64,000 bases of DNA from Sphingobium trunci (GTDB lineage Bacteria > Pseudomonadota > Alphaproteobacteria > Sphingomonadales > Sphingomonadaceae), in contig NZ_JAKUJY010000008.1 of the NCBI RefSeq assembly GCF_022664535.1, positions 1 to 64,000 on the forward strand. Direction: 5' to 3'. Made by a program: the position numbers and the translations under genes. Below are positions 48,361 to 61,520 of the stretch, piece after piece. Within the stretch, counting starts at the first letter, position 1, and each line of letters opens with the position of its first letter. The notes beneath the pieces are model-generated. The model ran no database searches, was not told the origin of the DNA, and saw only the letters and a list, made by a program, of their open reading frames with translations.

Positions 48361-48381
48361 GACGCTATTACCTTCTTATCT

Positions 48382-49077
48382 TCAGCGCGCCGGGCGCACG
48401 CCGGAGGTCTGAGCCTCCAGCATCAGCCGGTCGGTAGCCATCGGATCGTGACCAAGGATTTCGCCCTTGAAGATCCAGACCTTGATGCCGCAGACGCCAT
48501 AAGCGGTGTGCGCTTCGGCTTCGGCATAATCGACGTTCGCACGCAGCGTGTGCAGCGGAACGCGGCCTTCGCGATACCATTCGACGCGGGCGATCTCCGC
48601 GCCGCCCAGACGGCCGCCGCAGGTGATCTTGATGCCTTCAGCGCCCAGACGCAGCGCCGACTGCACCGCGCGCTTCATCGCACGGCGGAACGCCACGCGG
48701 CGCTCCAGCTGGTCGGCAATACCCTGAGCCACGAGCTTCGAATCGATTTCCGGCTTGCGGATCTCGACGATGTTCAGCGACACGTCCGAAGAAGTGAACT
48801 GACCCAGCTTCTTGCGCAGCTTCTCGATGTCCGCGCCCTTCTTGCCGATGATGACACCGGGACGGGCAGCGTAGATCGACACGCGGCACAGCTTGGCGGG
48901 ACGCTCGATCACGACCTTGGAGATCGCGGCCTGCGGCAGGTTCTTCATGATATACTGGCGGATCTTCAGATCCTCCAGCAGCAGGCGGCCATAGTCGGCG
49001 CCTTCCGCGAACCAGCGGCTGTCCCAGGTGCGGTTGATCTGCAGGCGCAGACCGATCGGATTGCTCTTGTGACCCAT
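48382..49077 (-). CDS. rpsC: 30S ribosomal protein S3
   Basis: S3 lies at the mRNA entry and has a KH domain. The 231 residues begin [23 protein letters not shown]. The KH domain carries [20 protein letters not shown] (GKKG loop), and [50 protein letters not shown] is typical. It follows rplV by 5 nt. Confidence 0.97.
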   Translation of the reverse strand: MGHKSNPIGLRLQINRTWDSRWFAEGADYGRLLLEDLKIRQYIMKNLPQAAISKVVIERPAKLCRVSIYAARPGVIIGKKGADIEKLRKKLGQFTSSDVSLNIVEIRKPEIDSKLVAQGIADQLERRVAFRRAMKRAVQSALRLGAEGIKITCGGRLGGAEIARVEWYREGRVPLHTLRANVDYAEAEAHTAYGVCGIKVWIFKGEILGHDPMATDRLMLEAQTSGVRPAR

Positions 49078-49082
49078 GTCTC

Positions 49083-49469
49083 TTACGCCTCCGCTTCTTC
49101 AGCTGCTTCGCGAACGACGATGCGCACGCGGCTGAAGGGCTTCAGGATCCGGGTCGACTTGCCGCGGCCGCGGGCGTGGAAGCGCTTCATGGTGAAGCTC
49201 TTGCCCACCGATGCTTCCGCGACGACCAGCGCGTCGACGTCCAGATTGTGGTTGTTTTCCGCGTTGGCGATGGCCGAAGCCAACACCTTGCGCACGTCGA
49301 CCGCCATCGCCTTCTTCGAGAAGGCGAGCACGTTCAGCGCGTCCTCGACCTTGCGGCCGCGGATCAGCGCCGCGACCAGGTTCAGCTTCTGGGCCGAACC
49401 GCGGATTTGCGTGCCGACGGCGAGCGCTTCATTGTCGGCGACGCGACGGGGAGCCTTTTCCTTGCTCAT
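49083..49469 (-). CDS. rplV: 50S ribosomal protein L22
   Basis: L22 lines the exit tunnel near the macrolide site. The 128 residues have the loop [39 protein letters not shown], the region lining the tunnel. The product is longer than in E. coli (110) by a short N-terminal stretch. The start at 49469 overlaps the rpsS stop by one base. Confidence 0.97.
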   Translation of the reverse strand: MSKEKAPRRVADNEALAVGTQIRGSAQKLNLVAALIRGRKVEDALNVLAFSKKAMAVDVRKVLASAIANAENNHNLDVDALVVAEASVGKSFTMKRFHARGRGKSTRILKPFSRVRIVVREAAEEAEA

Positions 49470-49747
49470 TAGCGCTTGCCCTTCTTGTCGGCGGCGTGGC
49501 CGGGGAAGTAGCGGGTCGGGGCGAATTCGCCCAGCTTGTGACCCACCATCTCCTCGTTCACGGAGACCGGAACATGCTTGCGGCCGTTATAGACGTTGAA
49601 CGTCAGGCCGACGAACTGCGGCAGGATGGTGGAACGGCGCGACCAGGTCTTGATCGGACCTGCACGGCCACCGGCGTCCTGCGCGGCTTCCGCCTTCTTC
49701 AGAAGGCTGAGGTCCACGAACGGACCTTTCCAGACGGAACGAGCCAT
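49469..49747 (-). CDS. rpsS: 30S ribosomal protein S19
   Basis: S19 lies in the small-subunit head. The 92 residues begin [61 protein letters not shown], then [26 protein letters not shown]. It follows rplB by 5 nt. Length equals that of E. coli. Confidence 0.97.
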   Translation of the reverse strand: MARSVWKGPFVDLSLLKKAEAAQDAGGRAGPIKTWSRRSTILPQFVGLTFNVYNGRKHVPVSVNEEMVGHKLGEFAPTRYFPGHAADKKGKR

Positions 49748-49752
49748 CTCGC

Positions 49753-50589
49753 TTACCTCTTCTTCTTAGCGTGGCGGCTACGGATGATGAACTTGTCCGT
49801 CGCCTTGTTGTGGCGGGTGCGTGCACCCTTGGTCGGCTTGCCCCAGGGCGTGACCGGATGACGGCCGCCCGAGGTCCGGCCTTCACCACCGCCATGCGGG
49901 TGATCGACCGGGTTCTTCGCCACACCGCGCGTCAGCGGACGCTTGCCCAGCCAGCGGTTGCGGCCGGCCTTGGCAAGGTTGGTGTTGGCATTGTCCGGGT
50001 TCGACACGGCACCCACGGTGCCCATGCAGTCCGAACGGATATAGCGCTGCTCGCCCGAGGACAGGCGAACCATCACCATGCCACGATCGCGACCGACCAG
50101 CTGGGCATAGGTGCCCGCCGAACGGCAGAGCTGGCCACCCTTGCCGGGCTTCATCTCGATATTGTGGATGATGGTGCCGACCGGCATCTGGCCGAGTTCC
50201 ATCGCGTTGCCCGGCTTCACGTCGGTCTTCTTGCCCGCGACGACCTTGTCACCGGGGGCCAGACGCTGCGGCGCCAGGATATAGGCCTGGGTGCCGTCGG
50301 GATAGTTGACCAGCGCGATGAAGGCGGTGCGGTTGGGGTCATATTCCAGACGCTCGACCGTGCCTTCCACGTCCCAAAGGCGACGCTTGAAGTCGATGAT
50401 GCGATAGCGCTGCTTGTGACCGCCGGCGATGCCGCGCGAGGTCACATGGCCCTTGTTGTTGCGGCCGCCGGTCTTGCGCTTGCCTTCGGTCAGCGCCTTG
50501 ACGGGCTTGCCCTTGTGCAGGCCGGAGCGGTCGACCAGGATCAGGCCGCGCTGGGCGGGACTGGTCGGGTTATAAGTCTTCAGCGCCAT
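49753..50589 (-). CDS. rplB: 50S ribosomal protein L2
   Basis: L2 supports the peptidyl-transferase centre. The 278 residues start [21 protein letters not shown] and carry [27 protein letters not shown]. The C-terminal [30 protein letters not shown] has the conserved His. It follows rplW by 2 nt. Nothing unusual is seen. Confidence 0.98.
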   Translation of the reverse strand: MALKTYNPTSPAQRGLILVDRSGLHKGKPVKALTEGKRKTGGRNNKGHVTSRGIAGGHKQRYRIIDFKRRLWDVEGTVERLEYDPNRTAFIALVNYPDGTQAYILAPQRLAPGDKVVAGKKTDVKPGNAMELGQMPVGTIIHNIEMKPGKGGQLCRSAGTYAQLVGRDRGMVMVRLSSGEQRYIRSDCMGTVGAVSNPDNANTNLAKAGRNRWLGKRPLTRGVAKNPVDHPHGGGEGRTSGGRHPVTPWGKPTKGARTRHNKATDKFIIRSRHAKKKR

Positions 50590-50591
50590 GG

Positions 50592-50909
50592 TCAGCGCAC
50601 TCCTTCGGTGATGTCGATCGACTGGCCATCAGCCAGGCGAACGATCGCCTTCTTGACGTCCGAACGCGTGTAGGGCTTGCCCTTCCACTTCTTGGTCTTG
50701 CCCTTGGCGACCAGCGTGTTCACGCTCTTGACGGTCACGCCCCAAATGGCTTCGACGGCGGCCTTGATCTCCGGCTTGGAGGCGTCGTTGGCGACCTTGA
50801 AGACCACGGCGTTGTTCTCGGAGAGAAGCGTCGACTTCTCGGTGATGACCGGCGCGACGACGACGTCATAATGACGGTTGTCGACGGTGGCGGCGTCTTT
50901 CTTAGCCAT
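50592..50909 (-). CDS. rplW: 50S ribosomal protein L23
   Basis: L23 is the main trigger-factor and SRP docking site at the tunnel exit. The 105 residues carry [79 protein letters not shown]. The gene overlaps the end of rplD by 8 bases. Confidence 0.97.
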   Translation of the reverse strand: MAKKDAATVDNRHYDVVVAPVITEKSTLLSENNAVVFKVANDASKPEIKAAVEAIWGVTVKSVNTLVAKGKTKKWKGKPYTRSDVKKAIVRLADGQSIDITEGVR

Positions 50910-51525
50910 TGAAACGGGCCTCCAGCTTTTCGACCGCGGCGCGGGTCAGCACCAGCGAGTCGGCCTTCAGGATGTCATAGACGTTGGCGCCAACGGCCGG
51001 CAGCAGGTTCACGCCGACGATGTTCGCCGAAGCCTTCGCGAAGCTCACGTTCACCGCGTCGCCGTCGATGAACAAGGCCTTGTTGAGGTTCAGCTTGGCG
51101 AGGTGCGCGACCAGAGCCTTGGTCTTGCCTTCCGCCACGTCCAGATTGTCGAGAACGATCAGCGAGCCGTCCTTGGCCTTCGACGACAGGGCCATTTTCA
51201 GGCCGAGCGCACGAACCTTCTTGTTGAGGTCGTGGCCGAAGGTGCGGGCACGGGCACCGTGCGCCTTACCACCGCCGATGAACACGGGCGCCTTGCGGTC
51301 GCCGTGACGGGCCGTGCCGCCACCCTTCTGGCGGCCGAACTTCTTGCCCGTGCGGGCAACGTCCGAACGCTCACGGGTAGCGCGGGCCGGAGCGCGACGC
51401 TTTTCGAGCTGCCAGGTGACGACGCGGTGCAGAATGTCGGTGCGGGGCTCGACGCCGAACACGGCATCGTTCAGCTCCAGCTCACCGGCGGCTGCGGCGT
51501 CGAGGGTCTGTACATTGACCTTCAT
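50902..51525 (-). CDS. rplD: 50S ribosomal protein L4
   Basis: L4 lines the tunnel opposite L22 and in E. coli also represses the S10 operon. The 207 residues contain [60 protein letters not shown], the tunnel loop and following helix. It follows rplC by 3 nt and overlaps rplW by 8 bases. Whether L4 acts on the rpsJ leader here is unknown. Confidence 0.97.
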   Translation of the reverse strand: MKVNVQTLDAAAAGELELNDAVFGVEPRTDILHRVVTWQLEKRRAPARATRERSDVARTGKKFGRQKGGGTARHGDRKAPVFIGGGKAHGARARTFGHDLNKKVRALGLKMALSSKAKDGSLIVLDNLDVAEGKTKALVAHLAKLNLNKALFIDGDAVNVSFAKASANIVGVNLLPAVGANVYDILKADSLVLTRAAVEKLEARFNG

Positions 51526-51528
51526 GGA

Positions 51529-52287
51529 TTAGCCCTCCTGGCCTTCGGTCGCTTCGGGAGCAGCCGCTTCTTCAGCGGGCGTCTCGGCCGGAGCGTTGTT
51601 GCTGTTGGCAGCCTGCTTCAGGCTCGCCGGATAGGGCGCGTCGGCCGGGCGCTTCACCTTGACGGCGTCGCTGACGGTCAGCCAGGTGCCCTTGGCACCC
51701 GGAACGCTGCCCTTGACGAACAGCAGGCCGCGCTCGACGTCCGTGCGGACGATCTCAAGGTTCTGCTGGGTCCGCTCGCGGTCACCCATGTGACCGGCCA
51801 TCTTCTTGTTCTTGAAGACGCGGCCCGGATCCTGACGGTTACCGGTCGAACCATGGGCGCGGTGGCTGATCGACACGCCGTGGGTGGCGCGCATACCGCC
51901 GAAGCCCCAGCGCTTCATGGCACCGGCGAAACCCTTACCCTGGGTGTGACCGGCGACGTCGACCAGCTGGCCGGCGATGAAATGATCGGCCGCGATCTCA
52001 GCGCCGACATCGAGGAGCGCGTCCTCGGCGACACGGAATTCGACCAGACGCGCCTTCGGTTCCACTTCCGCCTTGGCGAAGTGGCCGCGCTGCGGCTTGG
52101 CGACATTCTTGACCTTCGCGACGCCCGCGCCCAGCTGAACCGCGACATAACCGTCACGCTCGACTTCCTTGCGAGCCACGACCTGATTGCCCTCAAGGGC
52201 CAGAACCGTAACCGGAACATGACGTCCGTCCTCCTGGAACAGACGGGTCATCCCGACTTTCTTAGCGATCACGCCTGTGCGCATCAC
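51529..52287 (-). CDS. rplC: 50S ribosomal protein L3, with acidic C-terminal tail
   Basis: L3 is an early assembly protein near the peptidyl-transferase centre. The 252 residues begin [37 protein letters not shown] and carry [43 protein letters not shown]. After the L3 body (about residue 215) an Ala/Glu-rich tail ([23 protein letters not shown]) follows, about 35 residues longer than E. coli L3 (209). A 284-nt gap separates it from rpsJ. Confidence 0.96.
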   Translation of the reverse strand: MMRTGVIAKKVGMTRLFQEDGRHVPVTVLALEGNQVVARKEVERDGYVAVQLGAGVAKVKNVAKPQRGHFAKAEVEPKARLVEFRVAEDALLDVGAEIAADHFIAGQLVDVAGHTQGKGFAGAMKRWGFGGMRATHGVSISHRAHGSTGNRQDPGRVFKNKKMAGHMGDRERTQQNLEIVRTDVERGLLFVKGSVPGAKGTWLTVSDAVKVKRPADAPYPASLKQAANSNNAPAETPAEEAAAPEATEGQEG

Positions 52288-52571
52288 TGATTACTCCCAT
52301 AGAGGCCCGCCTTAGCAGCGGGCGTATCCAACGAAAAAACCGCTCAGGATTTCTCCTTCGCGGCCCAACCCAAATATAGATCACCCCGTCCGGGTTGGAT
52401 GCCGATCCCTCCCGGGAAAGGCGACGGGGGACCAGGACCACGCGCCGTTCCGGTTCACCGGAAGGGCCGTGCGGTATCCCTTGTGTCGTTTGAGCTTCCG
52501 CCCTCTAAAAATAGAGCGCCGGAATACCCGATACCCTGCCCGCCAGAAGGAGAGCAGGGACTTGCCGGCGC
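52288..52571 (-). other. 284-nt structured spacer between rpsJ and rplC
   Basis: On the minus strand this non-coding stretch carries several stems. CCCTGC/GCAGGG lies near the rpsJ stop, CTCTA-tttt-TAGAG follows (about 52506-52519), then TTCCGGT-tc-ACCGGAA, a perfect 7-bp stem (52448-52463), and GCCCGC/GCGGGC (52305-52310/52318-52323) 18 nt before rplC. No open frame with a ribosome-binding site is seen. It may be an attenuator or a translational control region for L3. Confidence 0.55.
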
Positions 52572-52880
52572 TTAGGCCAGCTTGATTTCCACGTTCACGC
52601 CGGCAGCCAGGTCCAGCTTCATCAGCGCGTCGACCGTCTGCGGCGTCGGCTGCACAATGTCAAGCATGCGCTTGTAGGTGCGGACCTCGAACTGCTCGCG
52701 CGACTTCTTGTCGATGTGCGGACCACGGTTGACCGTGAATTTTTCGATGCGCGTCGGAAGGGGAATCGGACCGCGGATAAGGGCGCCGGTGCGGCGGGCG
52801 GTGTCGGCGATGTCGCCGGTCGCCTGATCAAGCACGCGATGATCGAACGCCTTGAGGCGAATGCGGATGTTGCTGTCCAT
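52572..52880 (-). CDS. rpsJ: 30S ribosomal protein S10
   Basis: S10 lies in the small-subunit head and also acts with NusB in antitermination. The 102 residues start [75 protein letters not shown], typical of the family. It opens the S10 cluster, 206 nt downstream of tuf, behind the tuf terminator and an inverted repeat. Confidence 0.97.
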   Translation of the reverse strand: MDSNIRIRLKAFDHRVLDQATGDIADTARRTGALIRGPIPLPTRIEKFTVNRGPHIDKKSREQFEVRTYKRMLDIVQPTPQTVDALMKLDLAAGVNVEIKLA

Positions 52881-52916
52881 TGTTCCTGTACCGATGCGAA
52901 AGAGCCAAAAACCGGA

Positions 52917-52962
52917 GCATTTTCAAAAATCAGCCGGAGCAGCCGATGACTTATGAAAATGC
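52917..52962 (-). promoter_or_regulatory. leader stem upstream of rpsJ
   Basis: GCATTTTCA (52917-52925) and TGAAAATGC (52954-52962) are a 9-bp perfect inverted repeat around 28 nt, with CAGCCG repeated inside. It lies 36 nt upstream of the rpsJ start. It could be a control structure of the S10 operon, or a promoter-associated palindrome. No promoter boxes are clear. Confidence 0.4.
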
Positions 52963-53044
52963 GCCAACAAAAATTTACCGCCCCGTTTCTGGCCCTTCTA
53001 GCTCAGGCGAGCCGGAGAAAGTCGATCCGGGGCGGCGAAAAACT

Positions 53045-53076
53045 CAGCGGCGCGAATCAGGCGATTCGCGCCGCTG
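53045..53076 (-). terminator. rho-independent terminator of tuf
   Basis: A perfect 14-bp stem CAGCGGCGCGAATC (53045-53058) pairs with GATTCGCGCCGCTG (53063-53076) around a 4-nt loop. On the minus strand it is followed by a run of T. It lies 10 nt past the tuf stop codon and should separate the str operon from the S10 cluster. Confidence 0.9.
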
Positions 53077-53086
53077 CGGTCCTATA

Positions 53087-54277
<1,191 letters not shown>

Positions 54278-54413
54278 TTTATCCTACCTTCTAATCAAAT
54301 CAGCTTTGGTCTGACCGCTCGGCCGCGCCTCGCGAAGGCGCGTCCATAGCAGCAAATTCAGAGAATACCAGCCCCTAACCGAGCCGTTTTCACGGCCCGG
54401 CCGGAGAAAATTA

Positions 54414-56486
<2,073 letters not shown>

Positions 56487-56639
56487 GATGCTTCTCCGTT
56501 GCCGGCGCGCCGGCGGTCAAGTGAATGAGTCTTGCGGCTGGCCCCTAAACCAATCCGTCCGCCATGGGTAGCCCCACGGCGAACGGACCGTTTTCGAAAG
56601 CCGGATGTCGAGACGGGCACATAGGCGCCCGCGACGATA

Positions 56640-57110
56640 TTACCAGCGATAGTGCGAGAAGGCGCGGTTCGCTTCCGCCATGCGGTGCGTGTCTTCGCGC
56701 TTCTTGACGGCATTGCCGCGGTTGTTGGCCGCGTCCAGCAGCTCGCCCGACAGGCGGGCGGCCATGGTGGTCTCGCTGCGATTGCGCGACGCGGTGATCA
56801 GCCAGCGGATGGCCAGCGCCTGGGCGCGCTCGGGGCGCACCTCGACGGGAACCTGGTAGGTCGCACCGCCGACGCGGCGGCTGCGGACCTCGATGCCGGG
56901 CTTCACATTGTTGAGCGCGTCATGGAACATGCCGATCGGGTCCTTCTTGGACTTCGCTTCGACAGTTTCGAGCGCACCGTAAACGATGGACTCGGCGACG
57001 GCCTTCTTGCCGTCCTGCATGATGCTGTTCATGAACTTCGACAGCACGATATCGCCGAACTTGGGATCGGGCAGGATAACGCGCTTTTCGGGGCGACGAC
57101 GACGTGACAT
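56640..57110 (-). CDS. rpsG: 30S ribosomal protein S7
   Basis: S7 initiates assembly of the small-subunit head. The 156 residues start [48 protein letters not shown] and carry [30 protein letters not shown]. It lies 13 nt after rpsL. Nothing unusual is seen. Confidence 0.97.
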   Translation of the reverse strand: MSRRRRPEKRVILPDPKFGDIVLSKFMNSIMQDGKKAVAESIVYGALETVEAKSKKDPIGMFHDALNNVKPGIEVRSRRVGGATYQVPVEVRPERAQALAIRWLITASRNRSETTMAARLSGELLDAANNRGNAVKKREDTHRMAEANRAFSHYRW

Positions 57111-57123
57111 GTTTTAGTCTCCC

Positions 57124-57495
57124 TTACTTCGGACGCTTCGCGCCGTACTTCGAACGGCTCTGCTTGCGGTCCTTGACGCCCTGGGTATCCAGAACGCCGC
57201 GCAGCACATGATAGCGCACACCGGGAAGGTCGCGCACGCGGCCGCCGCGGATCAGCACGACGCTGTGCTCCTGAAGATTGTGGCCTTCACCCGGAATATA
57301 GGTGATGACTTCGCGCTGGTTGACCAGACGCACCTTCGCCACCTTGCGGAGAGCCGAGTTCGGCTTCTTCGGGGTCGTCGTGTAGACGCGGGTGCAAACG
57401 CCGCGCTTCTGCGGGTTCGCTTCCATCGCAGGGACCTTCGACTTGGTCTTCTGCAGCTCGCGGCCCTTGCGGACCAGCTGGTTGATCGTTGGCAT
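57124..57495 (-). CDS. rpsL: 30S ribosomal protein S12, with Arg at position 88
   Basis: S12 lies at the decoding centre and interface and is the classical streptomycin target. From ATG at 57495 the product is 123 residues: [19 protein letters not shown] and [19 protein letters not shown] (wild-type Lys43). [20 protein letters not shown] then has Arg at residue 88, where E. coli and most bacteria have Lys. The codon is CGC at 57232-57234 (minus strand). K88R is a known streptomycin-resistance substitution in other bacteria. The gene heads the str operon, 205 nt after the promoter. An N-terminal extension upstream of this ATG is rejected. Confidence 0.97.
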   Translation of the reverse strand: MPTINQLVRKGRELQKTKSKVPAMEANPQKRGVCTRVYTTTPKKPNSALRKVAKVRLVNQREVITYIPGEGHNLQEHSVVLIRGGRVRDLPGVRYHVLRGVLDTQGVKDRKQSRSKYGAKRPK

Positions 57496-57699
57496 GAAGC
57501 CCTTCACCTTTTCAGTTACTTTACCGGAACCGTCCCCGCCTCCTGCCACCCGAAAGCGAATCGCCTCCAAACAGCAAAGGCCCCGGCGGAAAACCCGCCC
57601 GGAGCCGCAAAGAGCACCGGTAATGTTCAGCTCTGCTTGCCCCAAGGACCGAACGGGAGCGGACGAATCCCTCACACTCCGCACCTTTGGGCAGGCGCG

Positions 57700-57728
57700 C
57701 CTATAGCGAGGCTGGCCGAAAGGGTCAA
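57700..57728 (-). promoter_or_regulatory. promoter of the str operon (rpsL-rpsG-fusA-tuf)
   Basis: On the minus strand, TTGACC (57723-57728) and TATAGG (57700-57705) are spaced by exactly 17 nt, a near-consensus sigma-70 type promoter. The -10 box is followed by a GC-rich discriminator (CGCGCC), the form usually associated with stringent control. The leader to the rpsL start is about 195 nt and contains a hairpin rich in G/C (about 57580-57605) followed by T-rich sequence, which may be an attenuator. The remaining part of 57496-57854 holds no gene. Confidence 0.85.
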
Positions 57729-57854
57729 GGACGCCCCCGGACAAGCCTCCCGCCGGTACGCTCGACCATGGTGAAGACAGCGTTAGCAAATTGATAAGAA
57801 GAGTGAATCTATTCTGAACCGGTGCCGCCATGCCGGCGGACCCATGGACAGAAT

Positions 57855-60149
57855 GTGACCCAGCTTTCGACCATCACCGGCGAGTTCCGCAATCCGGACA
57901 GGGAGGCCGCTTTCCAGGCGGACCGCCTGCCCGAATCGCAACGCCATGCCCGCATGCTCTTCCTGCTGTCGGCGATCCTCAATGCGCTCTTTCTCCTCAG
58001 CGACTGGCGCTTTGCCGGCACGCCGCATTTCTGGGTCGCCGTTCCGGCGCGCGTCGCCGTGGTCCTGTGGTCGCTGGTCTGCCTGTCCTTCTGCCGCTAC
58101 ATGGCGAATTTCCGGGCTGTCGAGCGGATCTGCTTCGCCTGGCAGTTCGTCACCGCCGTCGGCGTCGCCTTCCTCGTCTCCTCGCGCAGCGACATCGCGA
58201 TCTTCGTGCTCGTGATGCTGCCGCTGATCTTCTACCTCGTGGTGCCGACCAGTTTCCGCGGCAATGTCGGCGGCGGGCTTGGCTGCGCGGCGCTGCTCCT
58301 GGTGGGCTATCTTGCCCCAGCGCCCTTCGCCCCCACCGCACCCGGCATGGTGATGGCGGTGCTGATCCTCCATTGCGGCATGTGGATCGCCATTGCCCGC
58401 ACCAACCGCCTCCAGCGGCAGGAATGGACCGCCAGCCAGGTGGCGCAGAGCGCCCGCGCCGCCCTCGCCGCCAACGGCGAAACGCTGGAGCGCATGTTCA
58501 TGTCGGTACCGATCCCGCTGCTCGTCACCCGCTTCGACGGATCGGTCCTGCGGACGAACAAGGCCGCGAACGAAGCCTATTCGGCCGGAAGCGAAGAAAC
58601 GCTCATCGACATCGAGAAGAGCTATGTCGACATGGACCTGCGGAACCGTCTTTTCGAAAAGCTGCAACGCGGCGAGCCGGTCGACAATTTCGAATGCAGG
58701 CTGCGCCGCGCGGACGGGGAAATCCGGGACGCGCTCATATCGTCCCGGCCGATCGTGATCGATGGCGAGGATTGTTTCATGTCGAGCGTCGTCGACATAA
58801 CCGACCGCAAGGAGGCGGAACGGCACCTCGCCCATATCGCCATGTCGGACGCGCTCACCGGCCTCGCCAACCGCTCCCATTTCATGGCGACGCTGGCGCA
58901 GGCCTCCGCCGCCACCGGCCGGTCGGGCGGACAGATGGCAGTGGTGCTGATCGACGTCGACGAATTCAAGCGGATCAACGACAGCGCCGGACATGACGCG
59001 GGCGACGCCCTGCTGTGCGCCGTGGCGGAACGGCTGCGCGATGCCGTGCGCCCCGGCGATCTGGTCGCGCGCATGGGCGGGGACGAATTCGCCGTGCTGC
59101 TCACCCGGCTGCGCAACGCCTCCGATCTGGACGTGGTGCTCAACCGCATGACCGCCCAGTTGCACCAGCCCCTGAACCATGGAACCCGCGACATCGATTG
59201 CCGCGTGTCGATGGGCGTCGCGCTCTTCCCCGACCATGCGGGGGACATCGCCGACCTCATGAAGCATGCCGACATCGCCCTTTACGAGGCGAAGAATAAC
59301 GGCCGGGGCCGCGCCTGCCTCTTCGAACCCGGCCTGCTGGAACGCTGGCAGCGCGAGGCGCAGATGCTGGAGCGCGCCCGCGACGCGCTGGTCCACGCCC
59401 CGCCCACGCCCTGGTATCAGCCCAAGGTCGATCTTTCGACCGGCCAGGTCATCGGCTTCGAGGCGCTGCTGCGCTGCGTCCGCCCCGACGGCTCGATCAT
59501 CATGCCGGGCGAGATTGCCGCCGCCTTCGAACATTCGGAGCTCGGCCGCCTGATCACCGAACGCATGCTGGCCCAGGTGCTGGCGGATTGCCGCCGCTGG
59601 CAGGACCAGGGCCTCGAATTCGGCCATGTCGCGATCAACGTGCCGGGCGTCGAGTTGCATGACGGCAGCTTTCCAGACCGGCTGTTCGATGCGCTGGACG
59701 CCACCGGCGTTCCGCCGCGCCGGATCGAGCTGGAAGTCACCGAATCCGTCTTTCTCGGCCGCAACGCCGAAGTGGTGGAGCGCAGCCTGCACCGCCTGAG
59801 CGCCGCCGGCATCTCCATCGCGCTCGACGATTTCGGCACCGGCTATGCCTCACTCTCGCATCTCAAGCAGTTCCCGATCGACATCATCAAGATCGACCAG
59901 CGCTTCGTCCGCGACCTGGAAACCGACCCGGACGACGCGGCCATCGTGCGTACGGTGCTCAATCTCGCCTATAGCCTGGGCATCCGCACCGTGGCGGAGG
60001 GCGTCGAAAATCTGCGCCAACTCGATTATCTGTGCGCGGGCGGCTGCCATTTCGGGCAGGGCTTCCATTTCGGCGCGGCGGCCCCGGCATCGGAAGTCCA
60101 CGCCATGCTCGCCATGAGTCGTTCCGTCGGCGCCCTCAGCCGGGCCTGA
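57855..60149 (+). CDS. membrane PAS-GGDEF-EAL cyclic-di-GMP protein
   Basis: This protein makes and/or breaks cyclic di-GMP. From GTG 57855 it has 764 residues; GTG 57822, 11 codons upstream, is an alternative start. An N-terminal block of about six transmembrane helices (about 35-190) is followed by a PAS domain (about 220-330). The GGDEF domain has [11 protein letters not shown] (about 406-416) and an RxxD I-site (RPGD) five residues before it. The EAL domain (about 520-750) has [29 protein letters not shown] and KIDQRF. Both sites look intact, so it may be bifunctional, and the I-site suggests product inhibition. The effector partner is unknown. Confidence 0.9.
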   Translation: MTQLSTITGEFRNPDREAAFQADRLPESQRHARMLFLLSAILNALFLLSDWRFAGTPHFWVAVPARVAVVLWSLVCLSFCRYMANFRAVERICFAWQFVTAVGVAFLVSSRSDIAIFVLVMLPLIFYLVVPTSFRGNVGGGLGCAALLLVGYLAPAPFAPTAPGMVMAVLILHCGMWIAIARTNRLQRQEWTASQVAQSARAALAANGETLERMFMSVPIPLLVTRFDGSVLRTNKAANEAYSAGSEETLIDIEKSYVDMDLRNRLFEKLQRGEPVDNFECRLRRADGEIRDALISSRPIVIDGEDCFMSSVVDITDRKEAERHLAHIAMSDALTGLANRSHFMATLAQASAATGRSGGQMAVVLIDVDEFKRINDSAGHDAGDALLCAVAERLRDAVRPGDLVARMGGDEFAVLLTRLRNASDLDVVLNRMTAQLHQPLNHGTRDIDCRVSMGVALFPDHAGDIADLMKHADIALYEAKNNGRGRACLFEPGLLERWQREAQMLERARDALVHAPPTPWYQPKVDLSTGQVIGFEALLRCVRPDGSIIMPGEIAAAFEHSELGRLITERMLAQVLADCRRWQDQGLEFGHVAINVPGVELHDGSFPDRLFDALDATGVPPRRIELEVTESVFLGRNAEVVERSLHRLSAAGISIALDDFGTGYASLSHLKQFPIDIIKIDQRFVRDLETDPDDAAIVRTVLNLAYSLGIRTVAEGVENLRQLDYLCAGGCHFGQGFHFGAAAPASEVHAMLAMSRSVGALSRA

Positions 60150-60302
60150 AAATTTCTCGCTTCGCCGGGAACCAAAAACCGGGCTTCACGTTTTGTCCCA
60201 TTCAGCCTTCGATTCGTCACGAGTCCGCTCGGGTGGATTCGCGCGACTCGATTCCTTTTGTTAGCGCCCCGTTCACGTTAAAAAAGGCACGCGGGGTCGC
60301 AA

Positions 60303-61520
60303 TTGTCGCAACAGAGCAAGAAGGGGGTAGCCGCCCTCTGGGCCAGCATGGCTGCCCAGTGTTCGAGGCTGTGCCCGGAGCGGGAGATTTTCCTGCGCTC
60401 GGGCGGCGAGGTGAAGTTCATCCGCATTTCGCGCCGAGCGCAGCTTGTCACGGCGGGCCTCCTGTCCACCGCGCTGATCGGCTGGGCGGGCCTTACCCTG
60501 TCGATGGCCGCCAGCAGCGCGAGGATCGAGCGGGAACGCGCCGCGCTGGCGGCGCAGGGCAAGGCCGTCGCAGGCACCGCCAGCCAGGTCGCCACCTATC
60601 GCAAGTCCGTCGACCAGCTCGCCCATGAGCTGGAGGAGCGGCAGGACTTCATGGACGATCTCTACCGCACCCATTTCGGCAAGGAGGAGGCAGCACCCGC
60701 CACGGCGGTGGTCGGGCCGCCGGAGCAGGACGGACAGCAGAAGAACGAGCAGAAGGGCAGGGGCGCCCACAAGCTGGATACCCGGATCAGCGCCGCCCCC
60801 GAAGCCGCCCCGCTGGTCAGGATCGACCAGCGCCAGCGCCGCTTCGCCGCGCTGCTGACCAGCGCCGTCCAGCAACGCGCCGACAAGGCCGCCGCCGCCA
60901 TCCGCAGCTTCGGCCTCAATCCGGACAGGCTCGCCCGCGGCGCCGCCCGCGCGCAGGGCGGCCCCTTCGTCCCATGGCCGGGCGAGGACAGCATGCCCGG
61001 CGAGTTCGATAAGCTTGCGCGGGCGATGGCACGCATGGAGTTTCTGGAAAGCAGCCTGCTCGCCATCCCGTCGGGCAAGCCCACCGCAACGCCGATGCTG
61101 AGCAGCAGCTACGGCTATCGCAGCGACCCGTTCAACGGCCATGCCGCGTTCCACGCGGGACTGGATTTCCCCGGCAGCATGGGCCAGCCGATCCTGGCCG
61201 CGGCATCGGGCAAGGTCAGCTTCGTCGGGCAGCGCAGCGGCTACGGCAATGTGGTCGAGGTCACCCACGGCAACGGCATCATGACCCGCTACGCCCACCT
61301 CTCCGGTTTCGACGCGCGGGTCGGGCAACAGGTGACCCGCGGCGAAAGGATCGCCCGCATGGGCTCGACCGGCCGCTCCACCGGTACCCACCTGCATTTT
61401 GAAGTGCGGGTGAACGGCAACCCCATCAACCCCCGCCGCTTCCTGGAGGCGCGCAAGGATGTCCTCCAGACCCAGCAAGTCGCCACCGCCCGCCTCGCCG
61501 ACGTCGGCGACCGGGGCTGA
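60303..61520 (+). CDS. M23-family peptidoglycan endopeptidase
   Basis: This cell-wall metallo-endopeptidase has 405 residues, one transmembrane helix (about 45-70), a coiled-coil segment (about 75-120), a low-complexity linker and a C-terminal LytM/M23 domain. The zinc ligands appear as HAGLDF (H, D) and HLHFEV (HxH), with SYGYRSDPFNG before them. The start is TTG at 60303 (MSQQSKKGVAALW), which matches related proteins I recall; ATG at 60348 is an alternative. Sphingomonad homologues act in septation or elongation, but which is not known. It is upstream of an AT-rich island. Confidence 0.85.
   Translation: MSQQSKKGVAALWASMAAQCSRLCPEREIFLRSGGEVKFIRISRRAQLVTAGLLSTALIGWAGLTLSMAASSARIERERAALAAQGKAVAGTASQVATYRKSVDQLAHELEERQDFMDDLYRTHFGKEEAAPATAVVGPPEQDGQQKNEQKGRGAHKLDTRISAAPEAAPLVRIDQRQRRFAALLTSAVQQRADKAAAAIRSFGLNPDRLARGAARAQGGPFVPWPGEDSMPGEFDKLARAMARMEFLESSLLAIPSGKPTATPMLSSSYGYRSDPFNGHAAFHAGLDFPGSMGQPILAAASGKVSFVGQRSGYGNVVEVTHGNGIMTRYAHLSGFDARVGQQVTRGERIARMGSTGRSTGTHLHFEVRVNGNPINPRRFLEARKDVLQTQQVATARLADVGDRG

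Noticed and set aside
57496..57831. N-terminal extension of S12
   Set aside because: Covers the str promoter and leader; canonical S12 begins at 57495.
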